Of a stretch of DNA of 64,000 bases, positions 1-9,811 are shown piece by piece. Source of the stretch: Rhodobacter sp. Lineage in GTDB: Bacteria > Pseudomonadota > Alphaproteobacteria > Rhodobacterales > Rhodobacteraceae. Below the pieces are notes generated by a model. It ran no database searches. It was not told where the DNA came from and saw nothing but the letters and a program-made list of their open reading frames with translations. Within the stretch, counting starts at the first letter, position 1. The number at the start of each line of letters is the position of its first letter. Position numbers and translations under genes: made by a program. The stretch lies in assembly GCA_027484145.1 (NCBI GenBank), contig JAIXUH010000026.1, positions 1-64,000 on the forward strand, written 5' to 3'.

Positions 1-7
1 CAGACCC

Positions 8-2473
8 ATGACATTGCGCGTCCAAGGCACGATCTCGATCAACGGCACGCAGGCCAAGGCCGAAGCCAAGGCCGTGGCGACCGAGTTGCGCAAGGTCGGG
101 GTCGAGGCCACGGGGATGGGCCGTGGCGCACAGGATGCCGCGCGCGGTGCACAGGCCCTGGCGGTGGGTGCGGCCGACGCGGCCAACGATCTGCGCGCCC
201 TTGCAGCGGCCGAGGCAGCCGCCGCGCGTGAGGCCGTGACCATGGGGCGCAGCCATGCCCTTGCGGCGGGGCAGGTCGGCAACCTGACGGCGCAGTTCAA
301 CGACATCGGCATGATGCTGGCCGCCGGGCAAAACCCGCTGCAGCTGGCCATCCAGCAGGGCACCCAGATCACGCAGGTCTTTGGCGGCATGGGCGCGCGC
401 GCGGCCGTCGCCAGCTTGGGCGAAGCGTTCCTGTCGATGCTCAGCCCGATCAACCTGATCACGATCGGCAGCATCGCGGCGGGGGCGGCCATCCTTCAAT
501 GGGCCTTTGATGCCGGCGAAGAAGTCCAGACGCTGGACGATGCGTTGCAGCAGCTGGCCGACAATACCGAGGCCTATGCCGACGCCAACGACCGGGCGCG
601 CGCCACCACATCTGAGTTGCGCGAGGAGTTCGGGGCAGCCGCCGAAGCTGCGCGTGAGCTCCTGCGCGAAGAGGCTGAACTTGCCCGGCGCCGGGCCGAG
701 CGATCGACACGCGGCGTGTCCGGCGGCGTGCAGGATCAGCTTGGCCTGTTCCTGGAAGACAGCCGGTTCGGCATTGGCAACCAGCAGCAGCTGGCCGACA
801 TCTTCGACTTTTCCATCTGGGACCGCGAAGCGCGCAAGGCCATCAACGGTATCGTCGCGGCGTTCGGTGATCTGGACAGTGCCGGAACACTGGACCAACA
901 GATCGCCGCGGCTGAAACGCTGCGGCAAAGGTTCCTTGCGGCTGCCGAGGCGTCTGGTGAGATTTCGGCGCAGGAAGACGGCGCGCTGCAGGCGATGACC
1001 CAGCTGATCTTGGGTCTGCAAAGGCTGACGGCTGAACAAGCCGAAGCCCAGCGGCAGGCTGGAATTGAATGGGCGCAAAGCCTTGTTCCCGGGCTGGACG
1101 CCTTGGCACAATCCGTCGCCCTGAGAGCCGAAGAATGGCTGGCCGTCACGCGCGTAACCGCTGCTGAATATGAACGGCTGGATGCGCAAAGCGCCCAGCA
1201 GGTTCTCCAGAACCAGATCCTGCTGTTTGGGCGCGATTCCGAACTGGTCGCCCAGAACCGACTGGCGATCGAGCGCGAGATCTATGCCGCGACGCTGGAA
1301 GCGGCCGGGGCGACGGCTGAGAAAGCCGCGCAAGAGCTGGCGGCATGGGATGCGGCTGTGGGCTTCAACGCCGAAGCTGCCGGCATGCCCGGCTTTCTGT
1401 CTGCGGCGGCTGGCGCGGCCGCTGGCATTGCCGGCAACATCTGGAACGCTGTCACGGCGATGGTCGCGCTGAAAAGCGAGCAGGCATCTGCGGCGCGCTA
1501 TGCGGCCTTGGGTGACGACGAGCGTGGCAGCCAGCGCGAAGGTCGGGCCGACATTGGCCGGGTGCGTGCGCTGGATACCTTGGGTGCGGCGAACCGGCGC
1601 GTCTCGCAGCTGCGCATTTCCAACATGGGCACCGGATCGGGGTCAGGCGCAGGCCGGGGCGGCGGGGGCGCTGCGGCGCGTGAGGAACGGGACGCGGTCG
1701 CCGAACTGGTCGAAAAGCTGCAACGCGAGATCGAGCTGGAACGGGAGATGGACCCCGTCAAGCAAGAGATGATCCGTCACCGCATCGCGCTGAAGGACGC
1801 AACGGCAGCCGAGCGTGAGCAGGTCGAGGGCTTGATCGTCCAGCGCGAGCGCGAGAAGGCCGCGATTGAAAGCCTGAAATACGTCGGCGAGCAGTCGGGC
1901 GACGCACTGATCGACGCCCTGATGGGCGGGGCGGATGCGGGCGAACGGCTGATCCAGACACTGAAGCGCGCGGCCCTTCAGGCGCTGATCCTGGGCAACG
2001 GCCCGCTGGAGGGGCTGTTCGGCGGTTGCCTTTTCGGCGGCGGTGGGCTGGGCGGCGGCGGCGGCTTCTTGGGTGGCCTCTTCAGCGGTGGCGGTCTGTT
2101 CGCCGGGCTGGCCGAGGGCGGCATGGTTTACGGCGAAGGCGGGCCGACCGACGACAAGGTGCCGCGCTGGCTGTCGCCCGGTGAGTTCGTGGTCAATGCC
2201 CGCGCCACGCGCCGGAATCGCGCCCTTTTGGAGGGGCTGAACGCGCCCGGCATGGCCACGGGCGGCATGGTCGGTGGCGGCGCTGCCCCCGGGCAGGGGC
2301 CGGGCAATGTGACCTTCGCGCCGGTCATCGACGCACGCGGATCGCAAGACCCTGCCGCCGTGGAGCGCGCGGCGCGCAAGGGCATGGCGCAGGCGCTGGA
2401 GGAATACCGCCGCACCGGCCTGCCGCTGGATATCCGTCGCAGCCTCGACAGCCCCAACGTGGTGCGGTTCTGA
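8..2473 (+). CDS. Phage tail length tape measure protein
   Basis: This 821-residue protein is expected to sit inside the tail tube and set tail length. Residues about 90-160 hold the segment typical of TMP_2-type tape measures (QLAIQQGTQITQVFGG, then a hydrophobic stretch rich in Gly/Ala). The middle is Ala/Arg/Glu-rich and helical. The C-terminus has Gly-rich runs and the 'GEGGPTDDKVP' and 'LSPGEFVVNA' motifs common at the end of tape measures. It is the first of a + strand tail operon and abuts the next gene (TGATGG at 2471-2476). At the usual rough scaling of about 0.15 nm per residue the tail would be near 120 nm, which is an inference. The upstream chaperone genes are outside the window. 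Confidence 0.9.
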   Translation: MTLRVQGTISINGTQAKAEAKAVATELRKVGVEATGMGRGAQDAARGAQALAVGAADAANDLRALAAAEAAAAREAVTMGRSHALAAGQVGNLTAQFNDIGMMLAAGQNPLQLAIQQGTQITQVFGGMGARAAVASLGEAFLSMLSPINLITIGSIAAGAAILQWAFDAGEEVQTLDDALQQLADNTEAYADANDRARATTSELREEFGAAAEAARELLREEAELARRRAERSTRGVSGGVQDQLGLFLEDSRFGIGNQQQLADIFDFSIWDREARKAINGIVAAFGDLDSAGTLDQQIAAAETLRQRFLAAAEASGEISAQEDGALQAMTQLILGLQRLTAEQAEAQRQAGIEWAQSLVPGLDALAQSVALRAEEWLAVTRVTAAEYERLDAQSAQQVLQNQILLFGRDSELVAQNRLAIEREIYAATLEAAGATAEKAAQELAAWDAAVGFNAEAAGMPGFLSAAAGAAAGIAGNIWNAVTAMVALKSEQASAARYAALGDDERGSQREGRADIGRVRALDTLGAANRRVSQLRISNMGTGSGSGAGRGGGGAAAREERDAVAELVEKLQREIELEREMDPVKQEMIRHRIALKDATAAEREQVEGLIVQREREKAAIESLKYVGEQSGDALIDALMGGADAGERLIQTLKRAALQALILGNGPLEGLFGGCLFGGGGLGGGGGFLGGLFSGGGLFAGLAEGGMVYGEGGPTDDKVPRWLSPGEFVVNARATRRNRALLEGLNAPGMATGGMVGGGAAPGQGPGNVTFAPVIDARGSQDPAAVERAARKGMAQALEEYRRTGLPLDIRRSLDSPNVVRF

Positions 2474-3135
2474 TGGCGATTGCGTATCCCCTCTCGGCGA
2501 CCGACTGGTTCGGCAAGCTGCCGATCTCGTCGATGACGATGGACCCGGTGGAAAGCGTCGTGGCCGACATGACTGGCGCGGGCGAGCCGATCACCGATGA
2601 TGTCGCGCCGATGCTGTGGAAGGGCACGATCAGTCTGGGCCGGATGCTGCAGGCCGAGGCGGCGCATGCCAGCGTGATGATGGACCTGATCCGCACCTCG
2701 GGCGCGCTGTTCTGGGCCTTTGATGCGCGCAGGCCCGCCCCGGCGGCGGATCCGCGCGGGATGGTCCTGGGCACCGCCACCCCGACGATTCACGCGCTGC
2801 CGAGCGGCAACCGCTCTATCGCGCTTGCGGGCCTGCCGGCAGGCTATGTGCTGTCGATCGGCGATTACCTTGGCTTTGCCTATGGCGGCGGCCGCCGGGC
2901 GCTGCACCGCGTGGCCGAGTTGCAGGTGCAGGCGGCGTCGAACGGCATCACGCCAGCCTTTGAGGTCTCGACCCTGATCAACCCGGGCGCCGTGGTCGGG
3001 GCGGCGGTGCAGCTGATCCGCCCGGCGATCCCCTGCATGCGCGTGACCGGCAGCGTCATGACCGGCGAGACACGCGGCAAGATCACCGAAGGATTCACGT
3101 TCCAGTTCAGCCAAAGCCTTGGGGTGATCGTATGA
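2473..3135 (+). CDS. Phage distal tail-like / minor tail protein
   Basis: A 220-residue protein immediately after the tape measure, with its ATG sharing a base with the previous stop. This is the place of the distal tail protein (gp12 position) in gene transfer agents and related siphophages. It is mostly predicted beta structure, with no signal peptide, membrane segment or catalytic motif. The C-terminal segment (EGFTFQFSQSLGVIV) resembles the strand-rich end of baseplate ring proteins. I do not recognise a named family from the sequence alone; the assignment rests on synteny and size. It overlaps the next gene by four bases (3132-3135). Confidence 0.65.
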   Translation: MAIAYPLSATDWFGKLPISSMTMDPVESVVADMTGAGEPITDDVAPMLWKGTISLGRMLQAEAAHASVMMDLIRTSGALFWAFDARRPAPAADPRGMVLGTATPTIHALPSGNRSIALAGLPAGYVLSIGDYLGFAYGGGRRALHRVAELQVQAASNGITPAFEVSTLINPGAVVGAAVQLIRPAIPCMRVTGSVMTGETRGKITEGFTFQFSQSLGVIV

Positions 3136-3740
3136 GGGTTCTGGATCCCGCCACCGCAGCTTATCTGGCCCGGCGCGGCGGCAGCGTTGTGCGCATGCTG
3201 GTCCATGTCTGGGCCGAAAACCTTGTGACCGAGGAGGTCGAGGGCCTTGGCCTGTGGAACGGGGCCCAGACCCAAGACTTCACGATCAGGGGCGCGGCGC
3301 GGACCTATCACCGCGCGGCCGGCATGATCCGGCTGGAAGAGATCGTGGCCCAGCCCGGCACGGATTCGGCGATGACCACGCTGACCCTGACGCCGATCGA
3401 TGCGGCGGTGCGGTCGATGATGGCAGGCTACAACCTGCGCTTTGCCCCGGTCGAGGTGCACCGCGCGCTGTTCTGGCCCGAGTCGGGCGATCTGGTGGCC
3501 GAGCCGGTGCGCCTGTTCAAAGGCTGGATCGACAGCGCCCCCACGACCTTGCCGGAACTGAACGAGCAGCCCGAGGTCAAGGTGTCGCTGACCTCGGCCG
3601 CGCGGGCGCTGACCCGGACGCTGGCATTCAAAAAGAGCGACACCAGCCTGTCGCTGGCCCGGTCGGGCGACCGCTTCCGCAAATACACGGATGTCGGCGC
3701 GGTGCAGGTGCCTTGGGGCCAAGAGCGGGTCGGGTCATGA
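3132..3740 (+). CDS. Phage tail hub-like protein (DUF2163-position)
   Basis: This 202-residue protein lies where gene transfer agents encode the DUF2163 baseplate hub (gp13 position). The start MRVLDPATAAYLA and the 'RLFKGWIDSAP' segment are typical of these hub proteins. It is shorter than the usual roughly 300 residues. It contains no cysteine, so the C-terminal Cys cluster of the long hub proteins is absent. It overlaps the previous gene (ATGA at 3132-3135) and the next one (ATGA at 3737-3740), which implies translational coupling. The function is structural, by synteny. Confidence 0.65.
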   Translation: MRVLDPATAAYLARRGGSVVRMLVHVWAENLVTEEVEGLGLWNGAQTQDFTIRGAARTYHRAAGMIRLEEIVAQPGTDSAMTTLTLTPIDAAVRSMMAGYNLRFAPVEVHRALFWPESGDLVAEPVRLFKGWIDSAPTTLPELNEQPEVKVSLTSAARALTRTLAFKKSDTSLSLARSGDRFRKYTDVGAVQVPWGQERVGS

Positions 3741-4144
3741 GAGTGCCTGACTGGAAAGTGCGGCTGTCCGACTATGTCAGTGCCTGCGCCCGCATGCCCT
3801 ATGCCCTTGGCCAGCACGACTGCGCGCTGTTTGCCGCCGGCGCTGTGGCGGCCACCACGGGCGATGATCCGGCGGCGGCGTGGCGCGGAACCTATCAGAC
3901 CAAAGAGGGCGGGCTGCGGGCCTTGCGGCGCGCGGGCCATGCCGACCACATCGCCGCTGCCGCCGCCGTGCTGGAGGAAATCCACCCGGCCTTTGCCGCG
4001 ATGGGCGATGTCGCCTGCGTGGCCGATCCGGTGACCGGCCAGCTGGCCTTGGGCGTCGTGCAGGGCGAGATGGTCTATGTTCTGCGCGAAGATGGTCTGG
4101 GCCTGTTGCCGCGCGCAACCATGACACGGGCGTTCCGGACATGA
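3737..4144 (+). CDS. DUF6950-like phage tail protein (NlpC/P60 position)
   Basis: A 135-residue protein at the place of the NlpC/P60 cell-wall peptidase in tail operons. The ATG at 3737 overlaps the previous stop. Residues about 20-30 (YALGQHDCALFAAG) carry the conserved Cys found in both NlpC/P60 peptidases and the DUF6950 family. The later GDV turn is present, but the usual catalytic His region reads 'ALGVVQGEMVYVL' with no His. It may therefore be an inactive relative acting in tail assembly. That last point is inference from motif inspection. Confidence 0.65.
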   Translation: MRVPDWKVRLSDYVSACARMPYALGQHDCALFAAGAVAATTGDDPAAAWRGTYQTKEGGLRALRRAGHADHIAAAAAVLEEIHPAFAAMGDVACVADPVTGQLALGVVQGEMVYVLREDGLGLLPRATMTRAFRT

Positions 4145-6549
4145 TGCGCTGGGTCTTTGTCCTTGTCCTGCTGCTGGTTGCCCAGCCTGCCGCCGCCGCA
4201 CCGATCGGGGCCGCGATTGCCGCGATTGCCGGATCGATCGGTTCGGCGATCGGCATCTCTGCCGCGGCTGTGCTGACGGTCGGCCGTCTTGTGCTGTCGG
4301 TGGCCATCTCGGCCTATCAGAAGCGGCGAATGAAGAAAAAGCTGGGCGAGTTGGGCCAGCAACAGTCTGGAATCACGACCCAGTTCGTGGGCACCGGCGG
4401 CACCACGCCGTTGACGGTGATCGTCGGGCGCTATGCCACCAACGGGCATCTTGAGGTGCCGCAGATGAGCCAGCCGCAGGGCGTGGCGGGCGTTCCGGCC
4501 AACAATTACCTGACATATGTCATCGGGCTGTCGGACCTGCCGATCACCGGCCTGACGGGGCGCGTGGTCATCAATGACGACTGGGCCACGCTGGACACGG
4601 CGCCAGCAACGGTCAGGCCAGAGTATGGCCAGACGGTGCTGGGTGCCCTGCAGAACAGCTGCTGGTTCCGATTCCGCGATGGCACGCAGACCACGGCGGA
4701 TGCGTTCCTCATGTCGGCCTTTGCCGCATACCCCGAGCGGCCGTGGTCTGCCGACATGATCGGGCGCGGCGTGGCCCATGTCATCGCCACCTTTGCCTAT
4801 AATCAGGATCTGTTCCCCGGTGAGCCGCGCCTGCGGTTCGAAGTGCGGGGCATCAAGCTGTATGACCCGCGCCGCGACAGCAGCGTCGGCGGCAGCGGCA
4901 CCCACCGCTGGGCGGACCGCGCAACGTGGGAATGGACCGAGAACCCCAAGGTCATCGAGTACAACATCCACCGTGGCATCCAGATCGACGGATTCGGCAT
5001 CTGGGGCAACGGCGTGCCTGCCGAAGACCTGCCGCTGGACAACTGGTTCGCCGCGATGAACGCTTGTGACCTGCCCGTCGACAATGGCGCGGGCGGCACC
5101 GAGCCGTCGTACGTCTTCGGCTATGAGTGGGGCCTTGACGCCGAGCCGCGCGAGATCATCGACGAGATCAACCGGTCCTGCGGTGGCGAGACGGTCGAGA
5201 TCGGCGGCATCTGGAAGACCCGCGTGGGCGGCGTGGGCCTGCCGGTCTATTTCTTCACCGACGCCGATATCCTGGTGACCCGCGCGCAGGAAATGGACCC
5301 TTTTCCGGGCCTTGAAGAGACGTTTAACGCCATCTCCTGCAGCTTTCCGGACCCGGCCATCCTGTGGGAGGCCCGCGAAGCGCCACCCCTGACCAATGCC
5401 GCCTGGGAGATCGAGGACGGCGCGCTGGAATGGGACGTGGCGACGTCCGCTTGGGTGCGCCGGCCGCGCCGCCTGCTGCGCGAGGTGGCGTTGCCCGCCG
5501 TGGCCAATGCCCGCCAGGTGCAGCGCCTGATCAGCAGCTCGGTGCGCGAAGCGCGCAAGCGGATCAGCCATTCCCTGCCGCTGCCCCCCGCCGCCTTGGT
5601 GCTGGAGCCGCTGGATGCCGTGTCCTGGACCAGCGCGCGCAACGGCTATGTCGGCAAGGTCTTCGAGGTTGTCCTGACCGCTGATCCGGTGACCGAGTTG
5701 CGCCCCAACATCGGGCTGGTCGAGGCGGACCCGGCTGATTTCACGCCCCCGGCCTATGTCGATCTTGGCGTGCCATCCACGGTCAATCCGGCCTTGCCGG
5801 GTTTGGTCGTCACCGGCTTTGGCGTCGCGGCCCATGTGCTGACAGATGCCAGCGGCATCGCCCGCCGCCCGGCGCTGCGGCTGTTCTGGGATGGCCCGGC
5901 CATGTCGGGTGTGCGCGGCATTGCCTATGAAATCCGAGTCGCTGCCACCGGTCTGATCGAGGTGCAGGGCACGACGCAGCGCCCGCAGGATGGTGCTGTG
6001 ATCGTGGGCGTGCAGCTGCCGCTGACCGAATACGAGGTGCGGGCCACCGCCGTCACCGACCGGCCCGCGCTGTGGACGGCGTGGCTGAGTGCAACGACCG
6101 GGGCCGAACTTCTGACCAGCGGCGACCTGACGCCGGGTGCTGTCACGGCGGTCGAGGTGCGGATCGCAGCCGACCCCTTGGGCGTGCCCGTCGTGCTGAC
6201 GCCTGCCGTACCGGCCATGACGGTGTCGGGGGCTGCGACTGGCGCGGGTGCGCCGGTGCAGGCGGGCCGCATGGTCGTGGAACTGACGCTGGAGCTGACC
6301 GCCGCTGCCCCGCGCCAAGTGCGCGTGCGGCTTCTTGCGGCCGGGGCACCCAAGGGCGGCGTCATCCTGTCGGACCTGATCTGGCTGCAGCCTGGCACCG
6401 ACTATCGGGTGCTGGGTCAGGACACGCCGGGCTTGGTCCTGTCGGGCACCGGCGCCCTCGACCTGACGGTCACCGCCTTGGGCCTGCTGACGGGCGAAGA
6501 CGTCGAAATCACCGGGGTGCGCGTCACCCGCCAATACTGGAGGGTCTGA
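4141..6549 (+). CDS. Phage tail tip / host-specificity J-like protein
   Basis: An 802-residue tail tip protein; the start at 4141 overlaps the previous stop (ATGA). The first 60 residues are strongly hydrophobic: a signal-like segment ending QPAAAAPIG and then a Gly/Ala-rich helix before a basic KRRMKKK patch. This resembles the N-terminal helix of J-like proteins that contacts the tape measure. Residues about 320-420 (GETVEIGGIW, FTDADILV, DPFPGLEETFNAI) match the central tip attachment domain. From about residue 540 there are fibronectin-like beta repeats. It probably forms the central fibre that recognises the host. It overlaps the spike gene by one base. Confidence 0.85.
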   Translation: MMRWVFVLVLLLVAQPAAAAPIGAAIAAIAGSIGSAIGISAAAVLTVGRLVLSVAISAYQKRRMKKKLGELGQQQSGITTQFVGTGGTTPLTVIVGRYATNGHLEVPQMSQPQGVAGVPANNYLTYVIGLSDLPITGLTGRVVINDDWATLDTAPATVRPEYGQTVLGALQNSCWFRFRDGTQTTADAFLMSAFAAYPERPWSADMIGRGVAHVIATFAYNQDLFPGEPRLRFEVRGIKLYDPRRDSSVGGSGTHRWADRATWEWTENPKVIEYNIHRGIQIDGFGIWGNGVPAEDLPLDNWFAAMNACDLPVDNGAGGTEPSYVFGYEWGLDAEPREIIDEINRSCGGETVEIGGIWKTRVGGVGLPVYFFTDADILVTRAQEMDPFPGLEETFNAISCSFPDPAILWEAREAPPLTNAAWEIEDGALEWDVATSAWVRRPRRLLREVALPAVANARQVQRLISSSVREARKRISHSLPLPPAALVLEPLDAVSWTSARNGYVGKVFEVVLTADPVTELRPNIGLVEADPADFTPPAYVDLGVPSTVNPALPGLVVTGFGVAAHVLTDASGIARRPALRLFWDGPAMSGVRGIAYEIRVAATGLIEVQGTTQRPQDGAVIVGVQLPLTEYEVRATAVTDRPALWTAWLSATTGAELLTSGDLTPGAVTAVEVRIAADPLGVPVVLTPAVPAMTVSGAATGAGAPVQAGRMVVELTLELTAAAPRQVRVRLLAAGAPKGGVILSDLIWLQPGTDYRVLGQDTPGLVLSGTGALDLTVTALGLLTGEDVEITGVRVTRQYWRV

Positions 6550-9500
6550 TGACTTGTCTTGTTACCTTTTCTGCGGCGACGTCAGGCGGGGCAATGCGCC
6601 CGAACGCCAAGCTGGTGTTCGTCGACGCAGGCCCGGAAATCCGAGCAGCAGGCGCGACGGTGGTGCCGCGCGACGTGATCGAGGCCTTTGCCGATTCCGC
6701 TGGCAATGGATCGGTCACCCTGCGGCCGGGCCGGTATGTGTTGCGGATGGTCACTCGGCTAGGAGAACAGTCGGCACCCATCACGGTCCCTGCCGAAACG
6801 ACGGTGGACCTTTGGACACTGCTCGATTCAACGCCCGCCCCCCTGCCGCCCGAGTCGATCCTTATGGCCCAAGAGTTCGCCCAACAGGCGCAGTTCTGGT
6901 CAGGTGAGGCCCAGGCGTTTGCCAGTTCGCGAATTCGGCCGCAGTCGTATGGCGCGCAAGCTGACCTGAGCTTTGTAGAACAGCAAATCCGCGATCAAAC
7001 CGGTGCGCTCATTGATGCATATGGCTTCGTGCGGACAGGTGGCACAAATGACCGAGATGCGATCATTGCCGCCGACGCCGCTGCCGCAGCCCTTGGCGTA
7101 CCGCTTTGGTTTGATGGCGACTTCTACGTGGAAGGTGAGATCCGCCCAACAACACTTTGGCTGTCGGACCATGACTTCGGGGCAACCATCTGGCTCAACT
7201 ACGCCAATGACAGCAACGGTCGTTCCACGTCCGGCATCGTGATGAGGGCCAGCAACACCGGTCTTGGGATTGAGGGTAACCACGGCTTTCGGCTGATCGG
7301 GCAGTTTTCGCGGCCAACGGCAAAAGAACTACGCAATGGTCAGCTGGGCACGATTTGGAGGATTGCCGACTATTACACGACCACCGAACAGCCTATTCTT
7401 GAGAATATGCACATCCGCGTGAAGTGCGTCAGAGCGGCAGAACAGCGCGATGTTTCCGGCGCAATCATCCAGCGTAGCTTGCCATCCTACCATGGCGCGG
7501 CGATGGCTGGCATGGAACGGTGTGGCTTTGAGATCGGCGTTTTTGGGCGCACCAATGTTACAGCGGATGGGCCAATTCAGGTGCATTGGGGCTGCCGGTA
7601 TGATCCGGCCAGCATTGCAATTGCCGGGGCAACCCTCACCGCAGGCGGGTCCGACTACGCGACGGCGCCCACTGTTACAGTCTTAGGTGGCGGCGCGGGC
7701 GTGACCAGAACCGCAACCGTAACCGCAACGGTTTTGGATGGCGTGGTTACGGGTCTCACATTCCAGGATCTCGGAGCGGGCTATACCGAGCGGCCAACTC
7801 TGTCATTCTCGGGAGGCGGCGGTTCGGGCGCAGCGGCGACGGTGCTTTTTGGCGACGCAGAGGCCACCGACAAAACGCCCGCGACCATCATCGAGGCGTA
7901 TCGCGCCATTGATTTTTACCTGCGCTACACAACCGTTTTGGACAACAGAAACGGCCACGGGTTCATCACGCCCTACGTCCTGTCGAGCGTCGGCTATCCC
8001 ACGGTCTACACGCCTGACGCCATCGGAATCGGCCATAATGCCCTTGGCACCATCACCGTTGGTGACATTGCGGGCCATTACACTGTTCCGTCGCAGGCGG
8101 GCAAAGTCATGAAGGGAATCCGTATCTTCTGCGGCACAGCCACAGAGGTAGACGGTATCCTTGGGACCGAGCAGCTTGCCATCACCGGCAGGGGCACGGC
8201 GGCTGCAACCGCAGATGTGGAGCCGGGCACGTCGCTCAGAATCGAACGCCAGGTTCGGATGGAAGTGGAAGTGCATGATGCCAGTGTCGTTTTTGCTTCC
8301 GCCGCAACGCCAGGCAACCAGCGGGCGGTGTTCCTCAACAGCGTCTACGGGTCTGTCAAACTGATCAACACGCGGTCAGAGGGCGGCGCGAAGGCCATTG
8401 AGATCGAGAACTCATGGGGCGATTTCGAGGTTGACGGCGTGGCTGGTGACGGTGCGGTGCTGGTCAACTTTTCGGGGGCGTGCAAGCTGAATGGCCTGCG
8501 GATGGACCGCCGCAATATCGAAAACGCTGGCGATACTTCCCCCTATGCCTTTGGGTGGGGTTCGCCAAACAGCCGGGCAATTGAGGTGACGGGGCAGACT
8601 GTATCCCTTGGTGTCACCAGTGCAGACATCGCCTTGGGCGCTGTCATCATCCCACTGGCAACGCCTTTGGCAACACGGGTCTTTACCGACCAGCCCATTA
8701 AAGTGGGCACGCAGACGGTCAGAGCCACGCGCATGCACCGGATTGGTTCGTTGACACTAAGTGTCACACCACTGAACGCTGCGGTGATCACAGGCGCGAC
8801 GGTGCAAAGCGTTCAGCGGTCGCAGGTACGCGAACTGCAACCCGCCACGTCATCCAGTTACTACGCGATCGAGGTCAATGATTCAGACGTGTCCGGGGTT
8901 GATCTGTCGGGCATGGCGTATGCGGGTTTCGCGGCTGTGCGTGGCCGTGGGGATAGTCGCGTGACGCTGGTGGATGGGAAGTTGCCAAGCATTGGCCGTG
9001 CGGGTGGCGATCCGCGAACACTGGTCATTGAGGATACGGGCAGTCTGACATTGGATCGTGTCTACATTCCGGCAACCGACCTGACAACGCACATCCGGCG
9101 CGTCGACACAGCAACCGTTACGGTGGCGAACTGCACGATCGAAGATCCCACGAACGTGATCACCAACACTCTGCCGCTGCCTGCCTATGTGAGCTGGAAG
9201 AATAACCGGCTGCTCAACGGCGAACCTGCAGCCTATCTCGGGCACGAGAGTTTCTTTGAGCCGACCCTGTTGGTGAACGGGTCAGCAATCGGGATCACCT
9301 ACACCAGTTCGCGCGAAGGGTTGTTCCGGTTTCTGGACAACGATCTGGTGTATCTGGCCTTTGACTTTGTGATCCAAAGTCTGGGCGGTGCTGTCGGCGA
9401 TCTCACCTTTGACACGTCCGTCATTCCCTATCCGCAGGACGGGCCGAACGCGGAAGCGATCACGATTGACCCCTGTAATTTGGGTGTCGGGACGCCTGTC

Positions 9501-9626
9501 CTGCGGGTGATTGACAATTTGTGGACATTCCAGCGCCAGACGCCAAGCGGGCTGCTGACGCTGAATGAATCGAACATCGGCCCCGGATCACGCTTTAACG
9601 CATCATTCACTTACAGCAGGGCCTGA
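6549..9626 (+). CDS. Phage tail spike / fibre with beta-helix and glycine-rich repeats
   Basis: A 1025-residue receptor-binding protein that follows the tip gene (TGATG junction). The N-terminal 140 residues look like an attachment domain (an MTCLVTFSA start, then a beta-rich carboxypeptidase-regulatory-like fold). Residues about 160-900 are repetitive short strands with Asn, Asp and Gly turns, as in right-handed parallel beta-helix spikes. Residues about 352-437 contain two copies of a 'GYxxxPTxxxxGGGGxGAxAT' repeat known from fibres and surface proteins. No enzymatic motif is certain, although many such spikes are polysaccharide depolymerases. Codon use is less GC-rich than in the preceding tail genes, as often seen for exchanged receptor-binding genes. 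Confidence 0.8.
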   Translation: MTCLVTFSAATSGGAMRPNAKLVFVDAGPEIRAAGATVVPRDVIEAFADSAGNGSVTLRPGRYVLRMVTRLGEQSAPITVPAETTVDLWTLLDSTPAPLPPESILMAQEFAQQAQFWSGEAQAFASSRIRPQSYGAQADLSFVEQQIRDQTGALIDAYGFVRTGGTNDRDAIIAADAAAAALGVPLWFDGDFYVEGEIRPTTLWLSDHDFGATIWLNYANDSNGRSTSGIVMRASNTGLGIEGNHGFRLIGQFSRPTAKELRNGQLGTIWRIADYYTTTEQPILENMHIRVKCVRAAEQRDVSGAIIQRSLPSYHGAAMAGMERCGFEIGVFGRTNVTADGPIQVHWGCRYDPASIAIAGATLTAGGSDYATAPTVTVLGGGAGVTRTATVTATVLDGVVTGLTFQDLGAGYTERPTLSFSGGGGSGAAATVLFGDAEATDKTPATIIEAYRAIDFYLRYTTVLDNRNGHGFITPYVLSSVGYPTVYTPDAIGIGHNALGTITVGDIAGHYTVPSQAGKVMKGIRIFCGTATEVDGILGTEQLAITGRGTAAATADVEPGTSLRIERQVRMEVEVHDASVVFASAATPGNQRAVFLNSVYGSVKLINTRSEGGAKAIEIENSWGDFEVDGVAGDGAVLVNFSGACKLNGLRMDRRNIENAGDTSPYAFGWGSPNSRAIEVTGQTVSLGVTSADIALGAVIIPLATPLATRVFTDQPIKVGTQTVRATRMHRIGSLTLSVTPLNAAVITGATVQSVQRSQVRELQPATSSSYYAIEVNDSDVSGVDLSGMAYAGFAAVRGRGDSRVTLVDGKLPSIGRAGGDPRTLVIEDTGSLTLDRVYIPATDLTTHIRRVDTATVTVANCTIEDPTNVITNTLPLPAYVSWKNNRLLNGEPAAYLGHESFFEPTLLVNGSAIGITYTSSREGLFRFLDNDLVYLAFDFVIQSLGGAVGDLTFDTSVIPYPQDGPNAEAITIDPCNLGVGTPVLRVIDNLWTFQRQTPSGLLTLNESNIGPGSRFNASFTYSRA

Positions 9627-9687
9627 TCCCGGCGCTGATTGTTTTCGGCGATCCTTCGGGGCGGCGAAAACTGCGGATGAAGGAATG

Positions 9688-9720
9688 ACCGGGGGCAACG
9701 CTGCCAGGCGCGCCCCCGGT
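9688..9720 (+). terminator. Hairpin after tail spike gene
   Basis: Perfect 9-bp inverted repeat ACCGGGGGC / GCCCCCGGT with a 15-nt loop, 61 bases after the spike stop codon. There is no U tract, so it may be a weak or Rho-assisted terminator, or a 3'-end stabilising structure of the tail operon. Confidence 0.35.
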
Positions 9721-9811
9721 ACGGGATGCACGCAAACACTCCCGCCGACCAGACAGACCTTATGGCCGCATCCGCCCGTTGCCGGGCGAGGCCAAGAGGG
9801 ACGTGATTCTG

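Noticed and set aside
4075-6534. Long minus-strand open frame opposite the tail tip gene
   Set aside because: It is Arg/His/Gly-rich with no recognisable domain and mirrors codon bias of the + strand gene in high-GC DNA.
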